From Acetobacteraceae bacterium (GTDB taxonomy: Bacteria > Pseudomonadota > Alphaproteobacteria > Acetobacterales > Acetobacteraceae), in the NCBI GenBank assembly GCA_027482245.1, contig JAIXWG010000038.1:62001-126000 (forward strand): a DNA stretch of 64,000 nt, written 5' to 3'. Each line of letters begins with the position of its first letter. Position 1 is the stretch's first letter. The notes beneath the pieces were generated by a model that was not told the origin of the DNA, made no database searches, and saw only the letters and a program-made list of their open reading frames with translations. Below, piece by piece: positions 40,473-52,095 of this stretch. The position numbers were made by a program, and so were the translations under genes.

Positions 40473-41270
40473 GTGACGGAAACGGCGCCGGTGCTGCTGG
40501 TGGAGCAGCGGGATGGCATTCGTGTGCTGACGCTCAATCGCCCGCAGCGGCTGAACGCCTTCGATGCGGGGCTGCAGGTGGCCTTGCGCCAGGCGCTGGC
40601 GGAGGCGGGCGCCGATCCGGCCTGCCGCGTGGTGCTGCTGGCCGGCGCGGGGCGCGGCTTCTGCGCGGGGCAGGACCTGGCGGAGCCGGGGCTGACGGAC
40701 CCCGATGTCGATCTCGGCGCCGTGCTGGATCGCGGCTGGAACGCGCTGGTGGCAGCGCTGCGCGGCCTGCCGAAGCCGGTGGTCTGCGCGGTGCAGGGCG
40801 TGGCGGCGGGGGCGGGCGCTTCCATCGCGCTGGCCTGCGACATCACGCTGGCGGCGGAGGATGCGAAATTCTCCCAGGCCTTCATCCGCATCGGCCTGAT
40901 CCCGGACAGCGGTGCCACCTGGATGCTGCCGCGCCTCGTCGGACCCGCGCGGGCGCGCGCGCTGGCGATGCTGGGCGACACGATCAACGGCGCGGAGGCC
41001 GCCGCGATGGGCCTGGTGTATCGCGCCGTCCCGGCTTCGTCCCTGATGGCGGAAGCGAAATCGGTGTGCGCGAAGCTCGCTCGCCTGCCGGCCGATGCGC
41101 TGGCCGCGACCAAGCGCGTTCTGGACGCCGCGGAAGGCAACACACTGGAGAAACAGCTCGCGCTGGAGGCCGAGGTGCAGCGTGACCTCGGCCGCAGCGC
41201 GGACTACGCGGAGGGCGTGAGCGCCTTCCAGCAGAAGCGCCCCGCGCGGTTCGGGGGCGCGCCCGAATGA
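40473..41270 (+). CDS. paaG: Enoyl-CoA hydratase/isomerase PaaG
   Basis: A 265-residue crotonase-fold protein, probably the isomerase that turns ring-1,2-epoxyphenylacetyl-CoA into oxepin-CoA. Features are LTLNRPQRLNAFD, oxyanion-hole segments AGRGFCAGQDL and GVAAGAGASIALACD, and IGLIPDSGATWMLPRLVG. The start is a GTG at 40473 with GGGGAGGG six bases upstream; the ATG frame to 40431 would cut into the second inverted repeat. The stop overlaps paaI (ATGA). Confidence 0.9.
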   Translation: MTETAPVLLVEQRDGIRVLTLNRPQRLNAFDAGLQVALRQALAEAGADPACRVVLLAGAGRGFCAGQDLAEPGLTDPDVDLGAVLDRGWNALVAALRGLPKPVVCAVQGVAAGAGASIALACDITLAAEDAKFSQAFIRIGLIPDSGATWMLPRLVGPARARALAMLGDTINGAEAAAMGLVYRAVPASSLMAEAKSVCAKLARLPADALAATKRVLDAAEGNTLEKQLALEAEVQRDLGRSADYAEGVSAFQQKRPARFGGAPE

Positions 41271-41707
41271 CGCCGCAGCAGGTCGCGGAGGCCTGCGCTC
41301 AGGCCATGTGGGCCGACGACCAGGCCTCCGCCGGGCTCGGCATGGCGATCACGCGCGTGGCGCCCGGGGAGGCGGTGCTCACCATGCGCATCGAGCCCCG
41401 CATGGTGAACGGGCACGGCATCGCGCATGGCGGCTTCATCTTCGCCCTTGCCGACAGCGCCTTCGCCTTCGCCTGCAACAGCTTCAACCGCCGCGCCGTC
41501 GCGCAGTCCAACACCATCACCTATCTGCGGCCCGCGAAGCTCGACGATGTGCTGACGGCCCATGCCGTGCAGGTGCAGGCGGCGGGGCGCAGCGGCATCA
41601 CCGATGTCACGGTGACGGACCAGCAGGGCCGCGCCATCGCCGTCTTCCGCGGCCTCTCCCGCACCATCGACGGCCATCTCGTGGAGGAGACGACTCATGG
41701 CGCATGA
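41267..41707 (+). CDS. paaI: Hydroxyphenylacetyl-CoA thioesterase PaaI
   Basis: A 146-residue hot-dog-fold thioesterase with the family motif NGHGIAHGGFIFALADSAFAFACN. PaaI frees CoA from dead-end hydroxyphenylacetyl-CoA products and protects the CoA pool. It is coupled to paaG by ATGA and overlaps paaK by 11 bases. Length is normal for the family. Confidence 0.92.
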   Translation: MTPQQVAEACAQAMWADDQASAGLGMAITRVAPGEAVLTMRIEPRMVNGHGIAHGGFIFALADSAFAFACNSFNRRAVAQSNTITYLRPAKLDDVLTAHAVQVQAAGRSGITDVTVTDQQGRAIAVFRGLSRTIDGHLVEETTHGA

Positions 41708-42992
41708 CGCGTTGCTCGATGACGGCGAGCGCCTGTCGGTCGAGGCGCTGCGCGCGCTGCAGCTGGAACGGCTGCGCGCCACGCTGCGCCTGGCCTACGA
41801 CAAGGTCCCGCACTACCGCCGGGCCTTCGAACGCGCGGGCGTGACGCCGGACGACCTGCACACGCTGGAGGACCTGCGGCGCTTCCCCTTCACCACCAAG
41901 GCCGACCTGCGGGACAACTACCCCTTCGGCATGTTCGCCGTGCCGCGGGAGAAACTGGCGCGCATCCATGCGTCATCGGGTACCACGGGCAAGCCGACTG
42001 TCGTCGGCTACACCGCCGATGACGTCGCCATGTGGGCGCAGGTCATGGCGCGATCGATCCGCGCCAGCGGCGGGCGGCCGGGCATGATGGTGCACATCGC
42101 CTATGGCTACGGCCTCTTCACCGGCGGGCTCGGCGCGCATTACGGGGCGGAGGCGCTGGGCTGCGCCGTCGTGCCCATGTCGGGCGGCATGACCGAACGC
42201 CAGGTCCAGCTCATTGAGGATTTTCGCCCCGACATCATCATGGTGACGCCGTCCTACATGCTGGCGCTGCTGGATGAGTTCCGGCGGCAGGGGAAGGACC
42301 CGCGCGGGACCTCGCTGAAGATCGGCATCTTCGGCGCGGAGCCCTGGACGGAGGCGATGCGCGCGCAGATCGAGGACGCTTTCGGGATCCAGGCCGTGGA
42401 CATCTATGGCCTGTCCGAAGTCATCGGCCCCGGTGTGGCCAATGAATGCGTGGAGACGAAGGACGGTCCCCACATCTGGGAGGACCATTTCTACCCCGAG
42501 GTCGTGGACCCCGAGACAGGGGAGCCCGTGCCGGAAGGGGAGCCGGGCGAACTGGTCTTCACCAGCTTGACCAAGCAGGCCATGCCGATCATCCGCTACC
42601 GCACGCGGGACCTCACGCGCCTGCTGCCCGGCACGGCGCGGCCTGCCTTCCGGCGCATGCAGAAGATCACCGGCCGCAGCGACGACATGATCATCCTGCG
42701 CGGCGTGAACCTGTTCCCCTCCCAGGTGGAGGAACAGATCCTCCGCGTGCCGGATTTGGCGCCGCACTACCAGCTGATCCTGACGCGCGAAGGCCCGATG
42801 GACGCCATGACCATCGCGGTGGAGGCCGAGCCCGGCGCCACCCCCGATGAACGCGACCAGGCCGCGCGGACGCTGGCGCACTATGTGAAGGCCATCATCG
42901 GCGTCACCGCCGCCATCGATGTGCGCGACGCCGGCGCGATCGAGCGCAGCCTCGGCAAGGCGAAGCGCGTGCTGGACCGGAGGCCGCGCTGA
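41697..42992 (+). CDS. paaK: Phenylacetate-CoA ligase PaaK
   Basis: A 431-residue adenylate-forming ligase that activates phenylacetate to phenylacetyl-CoA, the first step of the pathway. Motifs are the ATP-binding ASSGTTGKPTVVGY, YGLSEVIGPGVA, PIIRYRTRDLTRLL and the C-terminal GRSDDMIILRGVNLFPSQVE. Length matches PaaK and is shorter than general acyl-CoA synthetases. The gene overlaps paaI and is followed one base after its stop by the regulator gene. Confidence 0.94.
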   Translation: MAHDALLDDGERLSVEALRALQLERLRATLRLAYDKVPHYRRAFERAGVTPDDLHTLEDLRRFPFTTKADLRDNYPFGMFAVPREKLARIHASSGTTGKPTVVGYTADDVAMWAQVMARSIRASGGRPGMMVHIAYGYGLFTGGLGAHYGAEALGCAVVPMSGGMTERQVQLIEDFRPDIIMVTPSYMLALLDEFRRQGKDPRGTSLKIGIFGAEPWTEAMRAQIEDAFGIQAVDIYGLSEVIGPGVANECVETKDGPHIWEDHFYPEVVDPETGEPVPEGEPGELVFTSLTKQAMPIIRYRTRDLTRLLPGTARPAFRRMQKITGRSDDMIILRGVNLFPSQVEEQILRVPDLAPHYQLILTREGPMDAMTIAVEAEPGATPDERDQAARTLAHYVKAIIGVTAAIDVRDAGAIERSLGKAKRVLDRRPR

Positions 42993-42993
42993 G

Positions 42994-43608
42994 ATGGCGC
43001 GCCCGAGGGCCGCGGACCATGAGGAGAAGCGCCAGGCGATCCTGAAGCAGGCGGCGGAGCTTTTCGCCGCGCATGGCTATGACCGGGCCTCCCTCGCCAT
43101 GCTCGCCAAGGCCTGCGACGTCTCCAAGACGCTGGTCTATCACTACTGGACCGACAAGGCAGCGCTGCTGTTCGACGTGCTGGCGCAGCATCTGCAGCAC
43201 CTCGTCGAGATCGCGCGCGGCGCCAGCGGCGCGACGCCACGCGCGCGGCTGGAAACGCTGGCCTTCCTGCTGCTCGATGCCTATCGCGATGCGGATGCGG
43301 TGCATCGGGTGCAGATCACCTGCCTGACGCTGCTGGCCCCCGCGCAGCAGGAAGCGCTGCGCGCGCTGGAACGCGCGCTGGTGGCGGAAGCTGCGGCGAT
43401 GATCGCCGATCTGCACCCGGACCTCGCGGACGACCGGCGGCTGCTGAAGCCGCTGACGATGAGCTTCTTCGCCATGCTGAACTGGCACCACCTGTGGCAC
43501 CGGGAACGGGGCCCGATGAGCCGGGAGGAGTATGCGCGCATGGTCGCGGCGCTGATCGCGGAAGGCGGCGGCCCCGCCGCCAGGGCGTTGGCACGCGATT
43601 CCGCTTGA
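42994..43608 (+). CDS. paaR: TetR-family regulator PaaR
   Basis: A 204-residue TetR regulator. Helix-turn-helix: YDRASLAMLAKACDVSKTLVYHYWTDKAALLFDVL. The C-terminal helical domain ends with NWHHLWHRERGPMSREEYARM, a pattern common in TetR proteins of phenylacetate clusters, which respond to phenylacetyl-CoA. Start at MARPRAADHEEK (42994), one base after the paaK stop, so it is in the paaGIK operon. It probably represses the divergent paaN/paaG promoters. Confidence 0.85.
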   Translation: MARPRAADHEEKRQAILKQAAELFAAHGYDRASLAMLAKACDVSKTLVYHYWTDKAALLFDVLAQHLQHLVEIARGASGATPRARLETLAFLLLDAYRDADAVHRVQITCLTLLAPAQQEALRALERALVAEAAAMIADLHPDLADDRRLLKPLTMSFFAMLNWHHLWHRERGPMSREEYARMVAALIAEGGGPAARALARDSA

Positions 43609-43691
43609 ACTTAGGAATGTTATCCTTTATGCGGGGTTGAGCACCTTGAGCCGCATCCCGCGGCGGGGTTGCGGTGCTGGAGGCCCATCGC

Positions 43692-43934
43692 ATGAAGGTC
43701 CTGCTGAAGATATCGCCCCAGAACCAGATCACGCTGCGGCGGGACCTGCGGGCGATGCTAGGACCATGTTCTTATGTGGAGGTCGAGCCCGTCAAGGGCG
43801 GCCTGATGATGCGCGGCGCCGTGGCGATGACGCTGGAGGAAGCGCAGCAGGTCTATGGCCGGCACGGCTTCACGGTGGAGGTGCTGCGGGAGGCGCTGAG
43901 CATCGTGCAGCGCCGCCAGGGTCCAGCCGACTGA
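43692..43934 (+). CDS. Small AbrB-like (swapped-hairpin) protein
   Basis: An 80-residue protein starting MKVLLKISPQNQITLRRDLRAML, which resembles the AbrB/MazE DNA-binding hairpin. EVEPVKGGLMMRG follows, then a helical C-terminus with LEEAQQVYGRHGFTVEVLREAL. GGAGG lies eight bases before the ATG at 43692. There is no toxin gene next to it, so an antitoxin role is not supported; a small transcription regulator is possible. The family call rests on the N-terminal pattern only. Confidence 0.6.
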   Translation: MKVLLKISPQNQITLRRDLRAMLGPCSYVEVEPVKGGLMMRGAVAMTLEEAQQVYGRHGFTVEVLREALSIVQRRQGPAD

Positions 43935-43960
43935 CAGGCCGCCTGTCACGGCCACGTGAC
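43932..43960. repeat. Two overlapping inverted repeats after the AbrB-like gene
   Basis: TGACAGGC-c-GCCTGTCA (43932-43948) begins on the stop codon of the AbrB-like gene. GTCACG-gcca-CGTGAC (43945-43960) shares its right end. The first could act as a hairpin terminator or operator; the second contains CACGTG. There is no T-run. The rest of the 108-base spacer to the kinase gene shows nothing else clear. Confidence 0.4.
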
Positions 43961-44042
43961 GTTGTGCTCATGCGCCGAAGATTGCGCGCATGGCGCGAAA
44001 GAGTGACCTTGCGCCCTCAATCACGCGCGGGAGAGGCAGGGG

Positions 44043-46181
44043 TTGGACGGCGCCGGCACCGGCACCCCAGGTACGGTTGGGGCCGAAGCGGTCGGGCGCG
44101 GGGGCGGTGGCCGCCGTGGCGGTTCCGTCTCCGCCTGGGCGCTGCCGGCCGCGGCCCTGCTGCTGCCCCTCGCGCTGCTGCTGGGTGGCGGGCAGCTGGC
44201 CTGGCGCAACACGCTGGCGGAAGCGGAAGCGGCGCTGCGGCAGACCGCCGATACCGGCGCCGAATTCGGCACCCGCGTGCTGGCGGGCTACGTCGTCAGC
44301 GCGGGCCGGGTGAACGACCTGACCCGCGGCCTGTCCGATCCTGAGATCACCGCGCGGGAGCAGATGCTCCATGTCCAGCTGGCGGAACTGATCCCGGACG
44401 TCCCGGAGGCCGAGGCGGCCTATGTGATCGACCGCACCGGGACTGCGCTGCTGGCGGCCAACCTCTACCCCGTGCCGCGGGACCGGCCGACGGCGGCGGA
44501 CCGGGATTTCTTCGTGGCGCTGCGCGCCGACAATCCGCCGCGCTTCCACATCAGCCAGGTCTATGTGTCCCGCTTCGATGGCGTGCCCTTCTTCGCGGTC
44601 AGCCGCCGCCGCAGCGGCACGGCGAACGGCCTGCCACCGGACAGCTTCGATGGGGCGGTCAACCTCTCCGTCTATCCGCACCGGCTGCAGCCGGCGATGC
44701 GGCGGCTGCTGCGGCGGGATGGCGATGCGCTGGCGCTGATCCGCGATGACGGGCAGGTGCTGGCGGCCACCGGCACGGCCGGGGGCAGCGCGCTGGCCGC
44801 CCTGGCCGCCGCCGCGGCGCCCACCGGCCGCGCACTGCGGGAGGATGGCGGCCTGATCCTGGCCGCGCAGCGCCTGGATGGCTTTCCCGTCCTGGCCGTC
44901 GCCAGCCGGCCGCGCGCGGCGGTGGCGGAGGCGTGGCTTGGCACCATGGCCAACCACATGCTGTTCGGCGTGCCCGCGACGCTCGCCCTGCTGCTGCTGA
45001 GCCTGCGCGAACGCCAGCAGCAGCGCCGCCTGGAAGCCGCGAATGCGGCGCTGGAGGAGGCGAATGCGGCGCTGGGCGACGCGCTGCGCGCCAGCGAGGG
45101 CAATCTGCGTCGCGCGCAGGACGCGGCCGGCGTCCAGTCCTTCGACATGGCGGCCGATGGCAGCGTGGCCGGGGCCGGCGGGCTGCGCGCGCTGTTCGGC
45201 TTGCCGCCCGGCGCCGTGCTGGACGAGGCCACGCTGATCGGCAGCCTGCACCCTGAGGACCGGGAGGCCGCGCAGGCGGAGTTGCGGCGCCTGGCGCGGG
45301 ATGGCGGGCGGCTGGCGGCGGAATACCGGGTTCGGCTGCCGGATGGCGGGCAGCGCTGGGTGATGCTGCGGGGGGAGGCCTCCCCGGCCGTCGGCCCGGC
45401 CCCGCCCTCGGGCCTGGCGGTGCCGGGCCTGTCGCTGCCGGGGCGCCTGTCCGGCGTGGCGATGGATGTGACGCAGCGGCGCCAGGCGGAGGAACGCACG
45501 GCGCTGCTGGCCTTCGAGGTGACGCACCGCGCCAAGAACACGCTGGCCGTGGTGCAGGCGGCGCTGCGCCTGACCAAGGCGCCGGACTACGCCAGCTATG
45601 TCCGCGCGGTGGAAGGCCGCGTCGCGGCGCTCGCGCGGGCGCAGAGCATGCTGGCGGAAAGCCAGTGGCGGGAGGGTGACCTGCGCGCACTGCTGGAGGC
45701 GGAGCTGCGCGCCTTCCAGGCCGCCGCGCCCACCGGGGATGCGACGGTGGCGGCCGACGGGGCGGGGGAGCCGGCCGTCAGGCTCTCCGGCCCCCCGGTC
45801 TCGGTTCCCGTCCGCGCCGTGCAGGCGCTGGCGATGGCGGTGCATGAACTCGCGACCAACGCGGTGAAGTACGGCGCGCTGTCCAGCCCGGCGGGGCGCC
45901 TTTCCATCGCCTGGCACCTGGAGGGGGAGTGGCTGCACCTGGCCTGGCGGGAATCCGGCGGGCCGCCGCTGGGGGCGGAGCCCGCGCGCAAGGGCTTCGG
46001 GTCCCGCGTGATCGAGCAGACCATCCGCTTCCAGCTGGGCGGGCGGACGGAGAAGCGCTGGGCGCCGGGTGGGCTGGAATGCGACATCGCCATCCCGCTG
46101 GCCGATGGGGCGGCGGAGCCGATCCGGCCGGGGTCGGGGCTGGGGCCCGGGCGCGGGTCCGGGCTGGGGGCCGGTCCTTGA
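44043..46181 (+). CDS. Membrane sensor histidine kinase, HWE family
   Basis: A 712-residue kinase. A hydrophobic segment at about 30-50 and another at about 310-330 flank a periplasmic sensing domain (about 50-305) of the PDC/Cache type. A short coiled coil (EAANAALEEANAALGDAL) and a PAS domain (about 365-475) follow. The kinase core has phospho-acceptor His495 in THRAKN, an N box HELATNAVKYGAL and the diagnostic WRESGG of the HWE group. The start is TTG at 44043 after GGAGAGGCAGGGG; no ATG or GTG is in frame nearby. No response regulator gene is adjacent, so its target is unknown. Confidence 0.88.
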   Translation: MDGAGTGTPGTVGAEAVGRGGGGRRGGSVSAWALPAAALLLPLALLLGGGQLAWRNTLAEAEAALRQTADTGAEFGTRVLAGYVVSAGRVNDLTRGLSDPEITAREQMLHVQLAELIPDVPEAEAAYVIDRTGTALLAANLYPVPRDRPTAADRDFFVALRADNPPRFHISQVYVSRFDGVPFFAVSRRRSGTANGLPPDSFDGAVNLSVYPHRLQPAMRRLLRRDGDALALIRDDGQVLAATGTAGGSALAALAAAAAPTGRALREDGGLILAAQRLDGFPVLAVASRPRAAVAEAWLGTMANHMLFGVPATLALLLLSLRERQQQRRLEAANAALEEANAALGDALRASEGNLRRAQDAAGVQSFDMAADGSVAGAGGLRALFGLPPGAVLDEATLIGSLHPEDREAAQAELRRLARDGGRLAAEYRVRLPDGGQRWVMLRGEASPAVGPAPPSGLAVPGLSLPGRLSGVAMDVTQRRQAEERTALLAFEVTHRAKNTLAVVQAALRLTKAPDYASYVRAVEGRVAALARAQSMLAESQWREGDLRALLEAELRAFQAAAPTGDATVAADGAGEPAVRLSGPPVSVPVRAVQALAMAVHELATNAVKYGALSSPAGRLSIAWHLEGEWLHLAWRESGGPPLGAEPARKGFGSRVIEQTIRFQLGGRTEKRWAPGGLECDIAIPLADGAAEPIRPGSGLGPGRGSGLGAGP

Positions 46182-46312
46182 CGTTCCATCTTCGTTCGCC
46201 CTAATCGCGGGGGTCGCGCCCCAGCACCGGAACAGGCCCCCTGGCCTCCCCTGATGACCCGCCGGATGGCCCCCTGCCCGGGGACCCCTCGATCGAGACC
46301 CCGCCGCTTCGC

Positions 46313-50013
<3,701 letters not shown>

Positions 50014-50263
50014 GGGGCTGCCGGAGCCAAGCGGGAGCCTCCACGGGGCGGCGTTCGCGGGCGGGATGTGAAGGGCGCGGCGGGGCGCGGGTGGACGTCA
50101 TGGTCCGCGGCGAAGGCCTGCCCCAGCAGCGCGGCTTCACCGACGCGCCCTTGGGCATGCTGTCCGCGCGCGACCAGGAAGCCGGGCCTCGCCGCTGGCC
50201 GAGCGGCAATCGCCTGTCCTGGCATCGATTGCGTTCACCCGTGAACCCGGCTCACCTGTGCCG
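50014..50263. other. Spacer between gyrB and the LysR gene
   Basis: About 250 bases with no gene I can support. Short open frames on both strands (for example a plus frame from 50091) lack ribosome sites and recognisable products. GC-rich inverted patterns after the gyrB stop are weak and carry no T-run. The promoter of the LysR gene must lie here but no clear boxes are visible. Confidence 0.5.
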
Positions 50264-51208
50264 ATGCTCCGCCACCTGCCCCTCACCGCCCTCCGCGCCT
50301 TCGAGGCCGCGACCCGGACCGGCTCCTTCCGCCTGGCCGCCGACGACCTTGGCCTGACGCCGAGTGCCGTCAGCCATGCCATTCGCGGGCTGGAGCGTGA
50401 CCTCGGCACCATGCTCTTCGAACGCAATGGACGCTCGATCCGCCTGACCCCGGAAGGCGAGACGCTGATGCGCCATGTCGAGCGAGGCTTCGGCGAATTG
50501 CAGCTCGGCATCGCCAGCGTCGCCGCGCGGCGGCCGCTGCTGCTGAAGCTGCACTCCGCGCCCAGCTTCGCCGCGCAGTGGCTCGTCCCGCGGCTCGGCC
50601 GGCTGCTGCAGGAATGCGAGGGGCTGGAACTGCGGATCGCCGCCGGTACCGACTACACCCGTTTCCTGGCGGACGAATTCGACGGCGACATCGTCTATGG
50701 CGCGCCGCACAGCGAGTTGCAGGCCACGGCCGGCCAGCCCGGCTTGGTCGCGGTGCCGCTGGGGACGGAGGTGGTCACGCCGCTCTGCGCCCCGGCGCTG
50801 GCGGCGCGCATCCGCAGCCCAAGGGACCTGTTTGACCAGGTGCTGATCGAAAGCGACAACAAGCGCGTGCGCTGGCCGGCCTGGTTCGCCGCGAACGGCC
50901 TGGCCGCGCCGCCGCCACGCGGCCCGCGCTTCGACCGCAGCTTCATCTCCCTCAGCGCCGCAATGGATGGGCTCGGCGTCGCGCTGGAATCGACGATGCT
51001 GGCGGAGCGCGAACTGGCGGCGGGCCGCCTGGTGCAGCCGCTGAAGGGCCTGTGCGAGGACGTCGTGTACACCGGCCACTGGCTCGTCTTCCCGCGGGCC
51101 AAGCGCTACGCGCGGTCGATGGTGCTGTTCCTCGGCTGGCTGGCGCGGGAATTGCGGCTGGACCTGAAGCTGGATGAGCTGGGCGGGATCGGGCCGTTCA
51201 ATCGGTGA
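50264..51208 (+). CDS. LysR-family regulator (GcvA-like group)
   Basis: A 314-residue LysR protein: N-terminal helix-turn-helix in LTALRAFEAATRTGSFRLAADDLGLTPSAVSHAI (quoted in parts: FEAATRTGSFRLAA, LTPSAVSHAIRGLE), then LFERNGRSIRLT and a two-lobed effector domain from about residue 90. Wording of the HTH is that of the GcvA group. ATG at 50264 or GTG at 50258 are both possible. It is followed on the same strand by SDR, transketolase and TRAP genes, the likely targets. Confidence 0.88.
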   Translation: MLRHLPLTALRAFEAATRTGSFRLAADDLGLTPSAVSHAIRGLERDLGTMLFERNGRSIRLTPEGETLMRHVERGFGELQLGIASVAARRPLLLKLHSAPSFAAQWLVPRLGRLLQECEGLELRIAAGTDYTRFLADEFDGDIVYGAPHSELQATAGQPGLVAVPLGTEVVTPLCAPALAARIRSPRDLFDQVLIESDNKRVRWPAWFAANGLAAPPPRGPRFDRSFISLSAAMDGLGVALESTMLAERELAAGRLVQPLKGLCEDVVYTGHWLVFPRAKRYARSMVLFLGWLARELRLDLKLDELGGIGPFNR

Positions 51209-51234
51209 ATTCAGTTCCTGGATGCGTGTGAATT
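51205..51234. promoter_or_regulatory. AATTCA/TGAATT inverted repeat before the SDR-transketolase-TRAP operon
   Basis: GTGAATT occurs twice (51205-51211 and 51228-51234), and AATTCA-N14-TGAATT (51209-51214, 51229-51234) is an inverted repeat. It begins at the LysR stop codon and lies about 70 bases upstream of the SDR start, in an unusually AT-rich patch. It is a candidate LysR recognition region. Not a textbook T-N11-A box, so confidence is low. Confidence 0.35.
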
Positions 51235-51303
51235 TCTCGCTTGTCGGTGAAGCGGGCAGCAAGGCACCGTGACCTCAACACGAGGGACGAACGAGGAAGC
51301 GCC

Positions 51304-52053
51304 GTGCTGCTCACCAACAGGACCGCCGTCATTTCCGGCGCCGCCAGCCCCCGCGGCATCGGCCGCGCCACGGCAAGGCTCTTCGCGCGGCATGGCGCGC
51401 GCGTCGCGATCCTCGACCTGGATGCGGAAGGCGCCACGGCCGCCGCGGCCGAGTTGGGCGAAGGCCATATCGGCCTCGGCTGCAACGTCGCCGATGCGGA
51501 GAGCTGCCGCGCCGCGGCGGCGCAGGTGATCGGCGCCTTCGGGCATGTCGATGTGCTCATCAACAATGCCGGCATCTCCCAGCCCGTGAAGACGATGGAG
51601 ATCACGCCCGCGGACTGGCAGCGGATCGTCGATGTGAACATGACGGGCGTGCTGTTCCTCAGCCAGGCCTTCATCCCTGGCATGCGGGCGCGCCAGCGCG
51701 GCTCCATCGCCTGCATGTCGAGCGTCTCCGCCCAGCGCGGCGGCGGCATCTTCGGCGGGCCGCACTACTCCGCCGCCAAGGCCGGCGTGCTGGGCCTGGC
51801 CAAGGCCATGGCGCGGGAACTCGGCCCGGACGGCATCCGCGTGAACAGCGTGACGCCGGGGCTGATCCAGACCGACATCACCGGCGGCAAGCTGACGCCG
51901 GAGATGAAGGCGGAGATCCTGAAGGGCATCCCGCTGAACCGGCTGGGCGATGCGGAGGATGTCGCGAACATCTACCTGTTCCTCGCCTCCGACCTGTCCG
52001 CCTACGTCACGGGCGCGGTCATCGACGTCAATGGCGGCATGCTGATCCACTGA
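51304..52053 (+). CDS. SDR-family alcohol dehydrogenase
   Basis: A 249-residue classical short-chain dehydrogenase. Cofactor motif SGAASPRGIGRATA, NNAGIS, catalytic YSAAK, and C-terminal VTGAVIDVNGGM. The start is a GTG at 51304 with GAGGAA six bases upstream. Asp in ILDLDAEG after the second strand suggests NAD preference. It leads the operon with transketolase and TRAP genes and probably oxidises a polyol or sugar to the ketose used by the transketolase. Confidence 0.87.
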   Translation: MLLTNRTAVISGAASPRGIGRATARLFARHGARVAILDLDAEGATAAAAELGEGHIGLGCNVADAESCRAAAAQVIGAFGHVDVLINNAGISQPVKTMEITPADWQRIVDVNMTGVLFLSQAFIPGMRARQRGSIACMSSVSAQRGGGIFGGPHYSAAKAGVLGLAKAMARELGPDGIRVNSVTPGLIQTDITGGKLTPEMKAEILKGIPLNRLGDAEDVANIYLFLASDLSAYVTGAVIDVNGGMLIH

Positions 52054-52095
52054 CGACTCGGCTTCGCTTCATCACAGCAGGAAGGGAGACGCGCG

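Noticed and set aside
43692..43934. Toxin-antitoxin pair at the AbrB-like gene
   Set aside because: No toxin-sized gene lies next to it on the same strand; the next gene is a 712-residue kinase.
50091..50357. Possible 88-residue gene between gyrB and lysR
   Set aside because: No ribosome site, runs into the lysR gene in another frame, and the product resembles nothing known.
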